Part shown: in pieces, positions 43,646-51,559 of the stretch | Numbering within the stretch: the first letter of the stretch is position 1 | Layout: each line of letters starts with the position of its first letter | DNA from: Neisseriaceae bacterium JH1-16 | Lineage (GTDB): Bacteria > Pseudomonadota > Gammaproteobacteria > Burkholderiales > Chromobacteriaceae | Direction of reading: 5' to 3' | Length of the DNA: 64,000 nt | Assembly (NCBI GenBank): GCA_025989215.1 | Contig: JAPDNP010000001.1 | Span: forward strand, 992,001 to 1,056,000 | Position numbers and translations under genes: made by a program | Notes under the pieces: model-generated | What the model was told of the DNA's origin: nothing | Seen by the model: the letters and a program-made list of their open reading frames with translations, nothing else | The model's database searches: none

Positions 43646-43668
43646 AGGCGGCTACGGCCGCCTTTTTC
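43646..43668 (+). terminator. terminator after rmuC
   Basis: GGCGGC, loop TACG, GCCGCC, then TTTTT, 30 bases after the rmuC stop. The remaining 240 bases up to the next gene hold no gene but contain one TTCGGCCAACCTT word at 43885. Confidence 0.92.
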
Positions 43669-43914
43669 AATGCCTGCGCGCCCATCATCGTGCCAATCGC
43701 TCGGTCCATTATCTCGAGGACAGCGCTGAGCCCACCCCGCCACAGAGTGCCGCCGCTGCCTGGAGCGCTACCAGGCCGACGCCGGCATCCCCAACAACCG
43801 CTGACCGTTCCGGCATTCGTACTGGCCTCTGCCGCCAAAACACGCTATCACGTAGAGCGTCCCACCCGGATGCACCCGATCCCGTTCGGCCAACCTTCGC
43901 GCAGGAGCCCTACC

Positions 43915-44325
43915 ATGCAGGTTCAGCCCTATCTGAATTTCTACGGTCGCTGTGAGGAGGCGCTCGAGTTCTATCACCAGACACTCGGCGCCGATACCCT
44001 GTTCGTCATGCGTTTCAAAGAATCCCCCGAGGCCGACAAGACCCCGGCGGAATGGCAAGACAAGATCATGCACACCAGCTTCCGCATCGGCGACAGCCCG
44101 CTGATGGCGTCGGACGGTATGTGTAACAACACCGGAGCGCACCAAGGCTACAGTCTGTCGCTCGACCCGCCGAACGCGGAAGAAGGCAAGCGCCTGTTCG
44201 ACGCGCTGGCCGCTGGCGGCAGCGTCACCATGCCCTACGGCCCGACCTTCTGGGCCGACGGCTTTGGCATGCTGACCGATCGCTTTGGCGTGCAATGGAT
44301 GATCAATGTGATGAAGCCGCAGTAA
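43915..44325 (+). CDS. VOC / glyoxalase-fold protein (PhnB-like)
   Basis: A 136-residue protein of the vicinal oxygen chelate superfamily, PhnB/YjdN-like group. It opens MQVQPYLNFYGRCEEALEFYHQTLGAD and ends TFWADGFGMLTDRFGVQWMINVM, both characteristic. These proteins often bind metal and small substrates, but most members have no known reaction. ATG 43915 is chosen because GCAGGAG is seven bases upstream; longer versions of the frame are not conserved. It stands alone between two terminators. Confidence 0.88.
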   Translation: MQVQPYLNFYGRCEEALEFYHQTLGADTLFVMRFKESPEADKTPAEWQDKIMHTSFRIGDSPLMASDGMCNNTGAHQGYSLSLDPPNAEEGKRLFDALAAGGSVTMPYGPTFWADGFGMLTDRFGVQWMINVMKPQ

Positions 44326-44346
44326 CTTATCCCGACCGCTACGATC

Positions 44347-44371
44347 AGGCTCCGCGAATGCGGAGCCTTTT
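44347..44371 (+). terminator. terminator after the VOC gene
   Basis: GGCTCCGC, loop GAAT, GCGGAGCC, TTTT: perfect eight-base stem 22 bases after the stop. Confidence 0.92.
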
Positions 44372-44487
44372 GCGTGCCTGCCCGTGACAAACTATCAGTG
44401 CGGCTGATCAATACGAAAAAATAGACATTGGACTAATAACCGTCTCGTCCACTACGCTGCACCGAGATCCAGAACGAAAGGCCCCAC

Positions 44488-44919
44488 ATGTCAGGCATCA
44501 CCCACCTCGGCGCGCTGCTCGCCACGCTAACCCCGTCGCTGCGTGACGAGCACTATGTGTTTTGCAGCCTCGCCGATACCACCTTGGCCGAACAGCTGGC
44601 GCTCAAGCCGCTGTGCACCTTTCAGGAGCAGGAAGGGCTGACGCTGATTCTGGACAAAACAGTCGCCGAAGCGCACGCCATCCCGTTCGAAGCGGTGTTT
44701 CGCTGCATCACCCTGACCGTGCACTCCAGTCTGGAGGCCGTCGGCCTGACCGCCGCCGTCGCGCAACGGTTGGCCGAACACGACATCAGCGCCAATATGG
44801 TCGCCGCGTTCTACCACGACCATGTGTTCGTGCCCGCCAACAAAGCCAAGCAAGCCATCTCCACACTGCAGGCCTTGCAACAGGAAAGCCGCAGCGGCAA
44901 TTGCGCAGGCTTTTGCTAA
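44488..44919 (+). CDS. ACT-domain protein
   Basis: A 143-residue stand-alone protein of the ACT/CASTOR-like type. The pattern DEHYVFCSLADTT, GLTLILDKTVAEAHAIPFEAVFRCITLTVHSSLEAVGLTAAVAQRLAEHDISANMVAAFYHDHVFVP fits the UCP008459-type ACT proteins, of which the HSSLEAVGLTAAV and DHVFVP parts are most telling. Such domains bind amino acids, but this group has no assigned role. It has its own upstream region of 115 bases and two TTCGGCCAA words inside. Confidence 0.85.
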   Translation: MSGITHLGALLATLTPSLRDEHYVFCSLADTTLAEQLALKPLCTFQEQEGLTLILDKTVAEAHAIPFEAVFRCITLTVHSSLEAVGLTAAVAQRLAEHDISANMVAAFYHDHVFVPANKAKQAISTLQALQQESRSGNCAGFC

Positions 44920-44981
44920 CCGCAGCGGCATGACGCAAGCCCGCAGCAACGCACCATCGCCGAGCGGGTCAGGAAGTGGCC

Positions 44982-45314
44982 TCACCGCAGGCTGACAAAC
45001 TTGCCGGCATTGGCCGCCAGCGTCGCTTCGTTGAGGGTATCGCGCAGCAGGGGAATATCGATCAGGCTGGTGGAGGCGGGGATGCCGGCCCGGTTGAAAC
45101 GCACCAGCACATCGTAGAGGCCGACCAGCAGCGCGCAACGCGCCCGCACAATGGCCAGCACCGCAGGATCCGGCGGAAATAGCTCGGACCTTGGCACCTC
45201 GATACGGTGCCAACGCTCACATATCCTGATTGCGTCCAGAAGGGTCAGATAGCCATCCTGGAGCCGGCGCAAATCCGCACCGCAGGCCGCGCCGACTTCG
45301 TCCAGAGTCATCAT
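44982..45314 (-). CDS. hypothetical protein
   Basis: A 110-residue frame I do not recognise. It looks protein-like: mostly helical, Leu/Ala/Arg-rich, with a mixed composition (DLRRLQDGYLTLLDAIRIC, RARCALLVGLYDVLVRFN). It has no signal peptide or membrane segment. Start is MM at 45314; no strong ribosome site is seen. It converges with the ACT-domain gene across 62 bases. No long competing frame lies on the other strand. Confidence 0.5.
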   Translation of the reverse strand: MMTLDEVGAACGADLRRLQDGYLTLLDAIRICERWHRIEVPRSELFPPDPAVLAIVRARCALLVGLYDVLVRFNRAGIPASTSLIDIPLLRDTLNEATLAANAGKFVSLR

Positions 45315-45559
45315 CTACCAATGATAGGCTAGCGCGCACCGCGCGATGACCGACCGCACGTACCCTGCAACCTGTCGGTCTGGGCACCAAGCCACATCCG
45401 GCTAGAGCAGGGCCCACCCGGTACGCCATGCCGACCGCTCGACGCCTTGGCGCAAGGCGTCCTACCATCTCCACTATGCTTACTTGGCGCCACACGGCGG
45501 GCTTTCAGCCTCTAAACCGCATACACCATCCCCTTCGCCTGCCCGAACGCGACACTTAG

Positions 45560-45604
45560 CGCCGCTAACACAATCCAGCGTAGCGATTCTGGTTTGTTAG
45601 CGGC
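45560..45604. repeat. short inverted repeat, GCCGCTnACA family
   Basis: GCCGCTAACACAATCCAG, centre CGTAGCGATT, then CTGGTTTGTTAGCGGC: outer ten-base arms are perfect. It lies in a 330-base stretch (45315-45644) without genes, just before the GYD gene, and may shape its mRNA leader. The centre is shared with the repeat at 4890. Confidence 0.55.
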
Positions 45605-45644
45605 TCACAGCCACCCAGTCACCCGTTTCCCCAGGAGGGTTACC

Positions 45645-45938
45645 ATGGCAACCTACATTCTGCTGGTCAGCTTTACCGAACAAGGCCTACGCACCGTCAA
45701 GGACACCACCAAACGCGCCGAGGTCTTTCGCGAAATGTCGAAACAGTTCGGCGTGACGGTGAAGGACATCTACTGGACCCTGGGCCGCTACGACTTGGTC
45801 ATCACTGTCGATGCCCCCGATGCCGCCACCATCACCGCGGCCGGCCTGACGCTCGGCATGGCCGGCAATGTCCGCACACAGACCCTCACCGCTTTCTCCG
45901 CCGCCGAGATGGGCGGCATCCTCGACAAGGTACGCTGA
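45645..45938 (+). CDS. GYD-domain protein
   Basis: A 97-residue protein of the GYD family, small alpha/beta proteins related to the dimeric ferredoxin-like fold. MATYILLVSFTEQGLRTVKDTTKRAE and the name-giving stretch YWTLGRYDLVITVDAPD are clear. A very good ribosome site (CCAGGAGGG) precedes the ATG. No reaction is known. It stands alone. Confidence 0.92.
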   Translation: MATYILLVSFTEQGLRTVKDTTKRAEVFREMSKQFGVTVKDIYWTLGRYDLVITVDAPDAATITAAGLTLGMAGNVRTQTLTAFSAAEMGGILDKVR

Positions 45939-45988
45939 TCGTCACGCCAACCAGAGTAGGGCGGTGCAACAGCGGCTCGCCCACTGAA

Positions 45989-46018
45989 CAAAAAAGGCCC
46001 CACCGCATAGTGGGGCCA
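45989..46018 (-). terminator. minus-strand terminator
   Basis: Minus strand: GGCCCCAC, loop TATGCG, GTGGGGCC, then TTTTTTG. It supports the presence of a minus-strand transcript upstream, which would be the small frame at 46130-46342; it also lies after the GYD gene but lacks a T-run in that direction. Confidence 0.8.
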
Positions 46019-46129
46019 AACGTCATGCTACGAAAAGCAGAAACCCACGCTGCCGTGGTTGCGCCCATTCGAACAAATGAGCGACACAATGCTAAACAAT
46101 CTAAAAAACACGCACCATCGCATAACTAC

Positions 46130-46342
46130 CTAGGTAGTTTCCACATACACATCACCTGGATGGCATTCATTCACAAGTAGCGCCTTGGTGCCAACCTGCT
46201 CATAGCCTGGCCGCCCCATGACACCGCCAGCCTCTCCAAGCTGAAATATCTCTACATCATGCCTCGCCACCCCTTGTGATACGCTTACCAGACACATCGC
46301 GGCCGCAGCGAGACCAAACAAACACTCGTTTTTGACAAACAT
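46130..46342 (-). CDS. possible small exported protein
   Basis: A 70-residue frame starting MFVKNECLFGLAAAAMCLVSVSQGVA, which resembles a signal peptide cleaved after GVA, leaving a mature part of about 44 residues. I do not recognise the family. ATG 46342 has only a weak ribosome site. A strong minus-strand terminator 110 bases downstream supports transcription. The frame overlaps nothing else; the divergent cyclase gene starts 65 bases away. Confidence 0.45.
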   Translation of the reverse strand: MFVKNECLFGLAAAAMCLVSVSQGVARHDVEIFQLGEAGGVMGRPGYEQVGTKALLVNECHPGDVYVETT

Positions 46343-46407
46343 CTTATGCAGCCGCACATTGCCCACCCGATGGGAATTCCATTCGCGTTGAATCACGGTT
46401 AAACCAG

Positions 46408-48909
46408 ATGCAGTCATTAGGAGAACGGGTTACTGACCGTATCCCACCTCAGACGAAGAACTCGTCCGACGCCCGCACGGCTCAGCCGCTGTGGCTGACG
46501 ACCCTGATACTGATTGCCGCCTACGCCGGCACGGGAAAACTGTGCCTGCTACTGGCGATCTCCCCCGGCTACGCCTCCGCCATCTTCCCCCCTGCGGGCG
46601 TGGCCGTCGGCGCCGCCTTCATCATTGGAAAGCGAGCCTTTCCAGGCTTGTTCCTCGGTTCTTTGCTGCTCAACCTCTGGGTTGCCTACGCCGAAGGCCA
46701 CCATTTTGGCGCCATCGGCATGGCCGCCGCCATCCTGATCGCCACATCCTCCACCGTGCAGGCGGCAGTGGGGGGATGGTGTCTGCGTAAGGTCATTGCC
46801 TATCCGGCAGCGTTCGACAATATCCATGACGTCCTCAGCTTCCAACTCCTCTCGCCGCTAATCTGCCTGGTCAGCGCCACACTCTCCGTTTCCAGCCTGA
46901 CCGCCCTCGGGATCATTTCGCCAGCCAATTTTGGCGTGCACTGGGGCATCTGGTGGATAGGCGACACCCTCGGCGTGCTCGTGATCTTGCCGCTGACGCT
47001 GGTCGCCGCCGGAGAGCCCCGAGCACTGTGGCGCAAGCGGGCGGCCACGCTAGCAGTACCGATGGCCTTGGCCTTCTCGCTGCTGGTCGTGCTGTACATC
47101 AACATCAGCAAATGGGAACAGACCGACTCTCTGGTCGAGTTCCGCCTCCAGTCTCAACGGCTGGCGGACAATATCCAGTCCCGCCTGGATGAGCAGGAAG
47201 CCTTGCTGGAGCAGATCGAGCGGCTTTTCGCCAACGAGAACAGCATCTCACCCGAGACCTTCCGCCACTTCACCCAGAAGGCCCTGCTGCGTTTTCCGAT
47301 GATACAGGCAGTCGAATGGGCCCCACGCATCGATGCCGCGGATCGCCCAGCCTTTGAGGCCAGGCAGAGCACGCGCATCCCGGGCTATCAGATTCGCGAA
47401 CGAAACGAGCAGGGTGGGCTGCAGCGCGCCAGCGATCGACGCTATTTCTACCCGATCAGTTACCTGGAGCCCTTCACCGGCAACCAGGCGGCGGCAGGTT
47501 TCGACCTGGCCTCAACGGCCACACGCCGCAGCGCCATTATCGAGACACTGCGCAAGGGCACAATCGTCGCCTCGGCGCCACTCCAGCTGATTCAGGGGCC
47601 GGGGGCGCAAAGTGGCTTTCTGTTACTGCTTAGCGTGACGACCCGCAGCGGAGACCACGGGCTGGTACTCAGCGTCATCAAGGTGAGTGGCTTCATGGCG
47701 ACATTGCTGCCAGCCAACACGCCCCAGCTGTTTGTCCGGTTGATCGACATCAATGCCCGTCAGACGGTCTACGACAGCTTCCCCGCGACCAAGTCACCCG
47801 TATTGCTCCAACAACAATTGGAACTGGGCGGCCGCCACTACCGCCTGGAAACCGCACCCAGCCCCGCCTACCTGGCCCAGCACACCGGCTGGCAGAGCTG
47901 GGTGGTGCTGGCAGCCGGAACCCTGGGCACCGGCTTGCTCGGCGCACTATTGATGCTGGGCACCGGGCACACCGCACGCGTGGAATCGCAGGTCGACGAG
48001 CGCACGGCCGAACTGCAGGAAAGCGAGGCCCGGGTCCGCGAAATCACCTCGGCGCTGGGCGAGGGCGTGTACGTCATCGACAGGCACGGCAACATCATTT
48101 TTTCCAATCCCGAGGCCCACCGCCTGCTGGGCTGGAGCGAGCAGCAGCTACGCGGCAGCAAAGCGCATGCGCTGTTCCACTACATGAGGGCGGACGGTAC
48201 TCCGCTCCCCTTGGAAGCTTGCGAAATGCTGGCGGTGCTGCACACCAATCAGATCTACCGCGGCGAGGAAACGTTTTGGCGCCAGGACGGCAGCGCGCTG
48301 CCGGTAGAGGTCTGTGCAAGCCCCATCATCCGCGATGGCAGCAGCACGGGGGCCGTCTTCGCGTTCCGAGACATTTCCGAACGAAAAGCCCTGGAGGCCA
48401 GACTGTATCGCCAGGCCTTCTACGACGCCTTGACCGAGCTGCCAAACCGCCGTTACTTCATGGACCGCCTTCAACAAGCGATCCACCGCGCCCAACGCAA
48501 CAATCAGCGCGGCGCCGTGCTGTATATGGACATGGATGGCTTCAAGCAGATCAACGACTCGTTCGGGCATGAAGCCGGCGACCACATCCTGCGGCTGTTC
48601 GCCGAGCGCCTGCAGGAATCGGTGCGCAAGATCGACAGCATCGCACGGCTGGGGGGCGACGAATTCACCATCATCCTGGAAGGGCTGACAGACCCGTTCG
48701 CCGATGCGCAAGCAGTGGCCCAGAAAGTGATCGATGCCATTTCCCGCCCGACCCAGATCGCGCAGCAGACCGTCCGGATGTCTACCAGCATCGGGATCGC
48801 CGTCTTCAACCCAGCCTCGGGCGAAACGCCCGATTCGGTGCTATCCAAGGCCGATATGGCGATGTACCAGGCAAAGCAGTCTGGCAAGAACGGCATTGCC
48901 TATAGCTAA
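46408..48909 (+). CDS. membrane diguanylate cyclase, MASE1-CHASE-PAS-GGDEF
   Basis: An 833-residue sensor enzyme that should make cyclic di-GMP from two GTP. Order: MASE1 with about eight membrane helices (residues 25-230), an extracytoplasmic CHASE domain (about 240-450, with PMIQAVEWAPRI and RYFYPISYLEPF), another helix near 500, a PAS domain (about 540-660), and a GGDEF domain from about 690. The active-site motif RLGGDEF is at 747-753, and RKID five residues before it is the RxxD product-inhibition site. No EAL domain. ATG 46408 lacks a clear ribosome site, but no better in-frame start exists before the first helix. Confidence 0.93.
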   Translation: MQSLGERVTDRIPPQTKNSSDARTAQPLWLTTLILIAAYAGTGKLCLLLAISPGYASAIFPPAGVAVGAAFIIGKRAFPGLFLGSLLLNLWVAYAEGHHFGAIGMAAAILIATSSTVQAAVGGWCLRKVIAYPAAFDNIHDVLSFQLLSPLICLVSATLSVSSLTALGIISPANFGVHWGIWWIGDTLGVLVILPLTLVAAGEPRALWRKRAATLAVPMALAFSLLVVLYINISKWEQTDSLVEFRLQSQRLADNIQSRLDEQEALLEQIERLFANENSISPETFRHFTQKALLRFPMIQAVEWAPRIDAADRPAFEARQSTRIPGYQIRERNEQGGLQRASDRRYFYPISYLEPFTGNQAAAGFDLASTATRRSAIIETLRKGTIVASAPLQLIQGPGAQSGFLLLLSVTTRSGDHGLVLSVIKVSGFMATLLPANTPQLFVRLIDINARQTVYDSFPATKSPVLLQQQLELGGRHYRLETAPSPAYLAQHTGWQSWVVLAAGTLGTGLLGALLMLGTGHTARVESQVDERTAELQESEARVREITSALGEGVYVIDRHGNIIFSNPEAHRLLGWSEQQLRGSKAHALFHYMRADGTPLPLEACEMLAVLHTNQIYRGEETFWRQDGSALPVEVCASPIIRDGSSTGAVFAFRDISERKALEARLYRQAFYDALTELPNRRYFMDRLQQAIHRAQRNNQRGAVLYMDMDGFKQINDSFGHEAGDHILRLFAERLQESVRKIDSIARLGGDEFTIILEGLTDPFADAQAVAQKVIDAISRPTQIAQQTVRMSTSIGIAVFNPASGETPDSVLSKADMAMYQAKQSGKNGIAYS

Positions 48910-49148
48910 GCCTGTTCGGCCAACCTTGCCTCCAAGTTGCGACGCTCCCTCCAGGGCCTCAACAGCAGGGGCAAGCACAGAAAGTTCGCGCCATTACCGG
49001 GGGTAAATGCAGCCCCAAGCGGTTAAGGAGTAGGGCGCCAATAGGCGCCCTGTGATGCTGCAGCCAGAAGGCTGGCTGGCAATACCCGTCTTTACACTTC
49101 TGTCACCCTCGAAGAGCCATTGCCGGCACTCGCTTGACTGTTCGCCGG
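48910..49148. other. junction region between core and island
   Basis: No gene. Holds the last TTCGGCCAACCTTG word (48915) and a hairpin AGGGCGCC-AATA-GGCGCCCT at 49032-49051 without a T-run. After this point the word no longer occurs. Confidence 0.5.
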
Positions 49149-50198
49149 TCAATGCTTGTGCCGGTGATGCGAGTCCGGGAAATGCGGGTGACGGTGCGTC
49201 AGAACTTCATGTTGGTGTCGATGGCGATGCTTGGCTCCAGGGAGAACCGGATAGGCATGCGAATGCTGGTGGTGCTCGTCATGAACATGTTCGTGCTCAT
49301 GCTCCATCGCTTCATGGGTGTGTTCATGCTCGTGGCGCTCAGTCAGGTGCAGCCAAATCCCGAGAGCCATCAGCCCCCCGGCGATCAGTAGCGGTACCGT
49401 GACTGGCTCGCCCAACCCGATGGCCAACAACGCGCCGAAGAACGGTGCAACCGAGAAATATGCCCCCGTGCGAGCTGTTCCGAGGTGACGCAGGCTGACC
49501 ACGAACAGCGCCAAGCTCACACCATAGGCGAAGAACCCCACCATCATCGCCCCAACTAGGTTTGGCAGCAGCGGCAACGAGCCGCCCAACACTATTGCCA
49601 GCACTAGATTGACCGAACCTGCTATCAACCCCTTGACTGATGCAATCCAGGTCGCGTCCGTCAACGACACCTTGCGCGTCAGGTTGTTGTCGATACCCCA
49701 TGCAAAGCACGCTCCAATGACCGCCAGCGCCGGCCACAGCCCCGCGAAATGGGCTTCACCGGGCCAGCTCAAGATCGCCGCCCCCACAATAATCGCAACC
49801 ATACCCAGTGCGATGCGGCGGTCAAAATTTTCCTTAAAGGCGAACCACGCCAAGAGCGCCGTGAACACCCCTTCGGCATTGAGCAGCAGAGAAGCGCCGG
49901 AGGCCGGCATCCCGGTTAGCCCCAACATCAACAGCACCGGTCCGACGATGCCGCCCGCCGCAATCGCGCCTGCGAACCACGGCAGCTCTTGGCGAGGCAA
50001 ATTGACTGATTCGGCTCGGGCCAGGCGACGGTACAGCGTTAGACCGACTCCTGAGCCAAGATAGAGCAGGCCTGCCAACATCCAAGGACTCACACTGTGC
50101 AACAACAGCTTGGCTAGAGGTGTTCCCGCGCCGAAGAGTAGAGCCGCCCCTAATGCCGCCGGGACGCCAGTCTGGCGTAGTCCTTCTTTCCAGTTCAT
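49149..50198 (-). CDS. EamA/DMT-family transporter with His-rich C-terminus
   Basis: A 349-residue inner-membrane protein with two EamA repeats (about ten helices, residues 10-285) and a hydrophilic tail from about residue 286 that carries 24 His in some 66 residues (for example HEHEHTHEAMEHEHEHVHDE). Such tails bind divalent metals and occur in RcnA and CDF transporters, so export of Ni, Co, Cu or Zn is likely; amino-acid or drug export is the usual EamA role. It lies 111 bases after a CsoR/RcnR-like repressor gene on the same strand, which supports metal control. ATG 50198 was chosen as the start of the membrane part; the longer frame is Cys/Gly-rich and unlikely. Confidence 0.87.
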   Translation of the reverse strand: MNWKEGLRQTGVPAALGAALLFGAGTPLAKLLLHSVSPWMLAGLLYLGSGVGLTLYRRLARAESVNLPRQELPWFAGAIAAGGIVGPVLLMLGLTGMPASGASLLLNAEGVFTALLAWFAFKENFDRRIALGMVAIIVGAAILSWPGEAHFAGLWPALAVIGACFAWGIDNNLTRKVSLTDATWIASVKGLIAGSVNLVLAIVLGGSLPLLPNLVGAMMVGFFAYGVSLALFVVSLRHLGTARTGAYFSVAPFFGALLAIGLGEPVTVPLLIAGGLMALGIWLHLTERHEHEHTHEAMEHEHEHVHDEHHQHSHAYPVLPGAKHRHRHQHEVLTHRHPHFPDSHHRHKH

Positions 50199-50309
50199 TG
50201 CTCGAATCCATTTAATGCAGAGTAGGGGCCCAACCCGGGCGAAACCCGCCCATATGGCCCCAGTTACAGGACATCCTGTTTCGGTGTAGCCCAAGCGGAC
50301 GAACGATCC

Positions 50310-50579
50310 CTACAGGTATTTGGTGATTTCTTTGAACTCGCGAATGGCGTCGTCAGCCCTGCCTTCGCCATCCTTCACCGCATGTTCGAGGCAGTGGTCA
50401 ATATGGTCGTGCACTAGGATTTTTTTGGCGCTGGCGATGGCTTTTTCCACAGCCTGGAGCTGCTGAGCAATTTCCAGGCAAGCGCGACCGCCTTCCAGCA
50501 TGGTGACGATACTTTTGAGATGGCCTTCAGCTCGCTTGAGCCGTTTGACGATGTCGGGGTGAGATGTATGTAAGCTCAT
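50310..50579 (-). CDS. CsoR/RcnR/FrmR-family metal-sensing repressor
   Basis: An 89-residue all-helical DUF156 repressor. Starting at ATG 50579, candidate metal ligands are Cys34, His59 and Cys63 with the spacing 25 and 4 found in the Cys-His-Cys set of CsoR and InrS; extra His at 4, 7, 57 and 62 add RcnR-like ligands. So the metal may be Cu(I), Ni(II) or Co(II). VKRLKRAEGHLKSIVTMLEGG is the family signature. An ATG at 50585 is also open but would sit inside the operator; AGGA nine bases upstream favours 50579. It is upstream of the His-rich transporter on one probable transcript. Confidence 0.92.
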   Translation of the reverse strand: MSLHTSHPDIVKRLKRAEGHLKSIVTMLEGGRACLEIAQQLQAVEKAIASAKKILVHDHIDHCLEHAVKDGEGRADDAIREFKEITKYL

Positions 50580-50583
50580 AACC

Positions 50584-50613
50584 ATATATCCTATCCAGGG
50601 GGATAGGATATAT
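50584..50613. promoter_or_regulatory. palindromic operator of the metal repressor
   Basis: Perfect 13-base arms ATATATCCTATCC / GGATAGGATATAT with AGGG between them, so the centre reads CCAGGGGG. A/T arms around a G-tract are typical of CsoR/RcnR operators. It ends four bases before the repressor start and overlaps its ribosome site, which gives autoregulation. Confidence 0.85.
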
Positions 50614-50723
50614 CAAGCCAGGGAGCACTGCGCCCGGTAGAAGTCGCGCTCGACCATCAATCGCTCGATCAGCTCGGCTTGTTGTTCGGCCAGCTGACTG
50701 GTGTCCCGTGCAGATATGAGCAT
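50613..50723 (-). CDS. short frame upstream of the metal repressor
   Basis: A 36-residue frame from ATG 50723, preceded by a fair ribosome site (GGAG, four bases). It reads LAEQQAELIERLMVERDFYRAQ in the middle, an amphipathic helix, so it could be a small protein or the tail of a lost gene. Its stop touches the operator. No family recognised. Confidence 0.3.
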   Translation of the reverse strand: MLISARDTSQLAEQQAELIERLMVERDFYRAQCSLA

Positions 50724-50776
50724 TTAACTCCACCAGCCCAGCACGACCTTTTTCGCAGGCCCGGTGGCATGAGAGG

Positions 50777-51457
50777 TTAAACAACTTGGTCAATTCGATT
50801 AACAGTAATTCCCGCTGATTCATTCAGCCTTTGCTGATTTTCAAGAAGTTGCTCAAGCATGTGGTTTGCATACGCTTGAAGACCAAGAGGTGTATTGGGG
50901 CTATTGATGGTCTCACTAGCGGAAGCGATGTCTCTGATGTTTCTCGCCGCCTGCCCAATTTGTTGATTGCGCCACTCGTCTCTCGCTCTTTGCTCCCGTT
51001 CTTTCGCATAAATTAGATCGGGCAGCGCGGAGGCCATACCTTCAAGCGAGGCACTGAATGGGGAATTGATTTCGAGGCGACGAATTACAAGGGCTTCTGA
51101 CTCAAGAAAATCGTAAAGGGGGGTATAAGCATTACGATCATAATCTTTGACGAAAACCATTGGGCGAGAGTGCCGCGCTATGATTTTCCAGAACCGGTCG
51201 GCGGATTCAGCTTTCTCGGCAAGTTCAATATGTCCCTTGAATGATGAAATGGAAATGCGCTCACGTGGAAATATCTCTGCCGACTCGGTAGCTACAACCA
51301 AACGACTAAGGTCATGTCTTCGCTGTGCATAAGCACATATCTCTTGGGTCGTCACAAGCCTTAAATAGTTGATCTCCGTTTGCTGAAGATAGTGCGTAAC
51401 TGCCCAGTTGGGTAGTATCCGATTGCTTTCTAGCTCGATGCGAACTCTTATATTCAT
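50777..51457 (-). CDS. unknown protein, low-GC cassette gene 2
   Basis: A 226-residue protein I do not recognise. The N-terminal 130 residues look alpha/beta (MNIRVRIELESNRILPNW, PMVFVKDYDRNAYTPLYDFLESEALVIRRLEINSPFSASLEG contains the INSPFSASLEG turn seen in small accessory proteins). The rest is helical and charged (AKEREQRARDEWRNQQIGQAARNI). No signal peptide. Codon use is much poorer in GC than the chromosome, like the next gene upstream, so both were probably acquired together. A strong hairpin separates the two genes. Confidence 0.72.
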   Translation of the reverse strand: MNIRVRIELESNRILPNWAVTHYLQQTEINYLRLVTTQEICAYAQRRHDLSRLVVATESAEIFPRERISISSFKGHIELAEKAESADRFWKIIARHSRPMVFVKDYDRNAYTPLYDFLESEALVIRRLEINSPFSASLEGMASALPDLIYAKEREQRARDEWRNQQIGQAARNIRDIASASETINSPNTPLGLQAYANHMLEQLLENQQRLNESAGITVNRIDQVV

Positions 51458-51492
51458 AAGGCGTGAATGATATTTGTCTAATGTTTTAATTG

Positions 51493-51527
51493 AGGGACGC
51501 TACGCCAGCTTTTGGCGTAGCGTCCCT
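51493..51527. terminator. strong hairpin between the two low-GC genes
   Basis: Fifteen-base perfect arms AGGGACGCTACGCCA / TGGCGTAGCGTCCCT with loop GCTTT. TTTT follows on the plus strand; on the minus strand, in which both genes run, only CAATTAAAAC follows. It may still end the upstream transcript. Confidence 0.7.
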
Positions 51528-51559
51528 TTTGAATTATCAGCTTAATCGAATCGCGCAAT

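Larger units (their letters stand above)
1159..48923. repeat. dispersed TTCGGCCAA word (candidate DNA uptake sequence)
   Basis: Exact copies counted by eye in the TTCGGCCAA sense start at 1159, 1991, 2159, 2327, 4842, 13064, 17333, 17622, 19229, 20210, 24667, 32777, 33173, 35144, 36468, 36789, 40169, 40663, 41862, 43885 and 48915. Copies in the TTGGCCGAA sense start at 1521, 4860, 6338, 13089, 13802, 14864, 19469, 23924, 33554, 41873, 42099, 42150, 43110, 44584 and 44770. Most copies are followed by C, and the best ones read GTTCGGCCAACCTTG. They lie both inside genes and between them, on both strands. None was found after 48,923. Several near matches (TTCGGCCAG and others) were not counted. 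Its role as an uptake signal is inferred. Confidence 0.8.

Noticed and set aside
50527-50823. A 98-codon minus-strand frame spanning the metal operator
   Set aside because: It overlaps both the operator and the repressor gene, and its composition is not protein-like.
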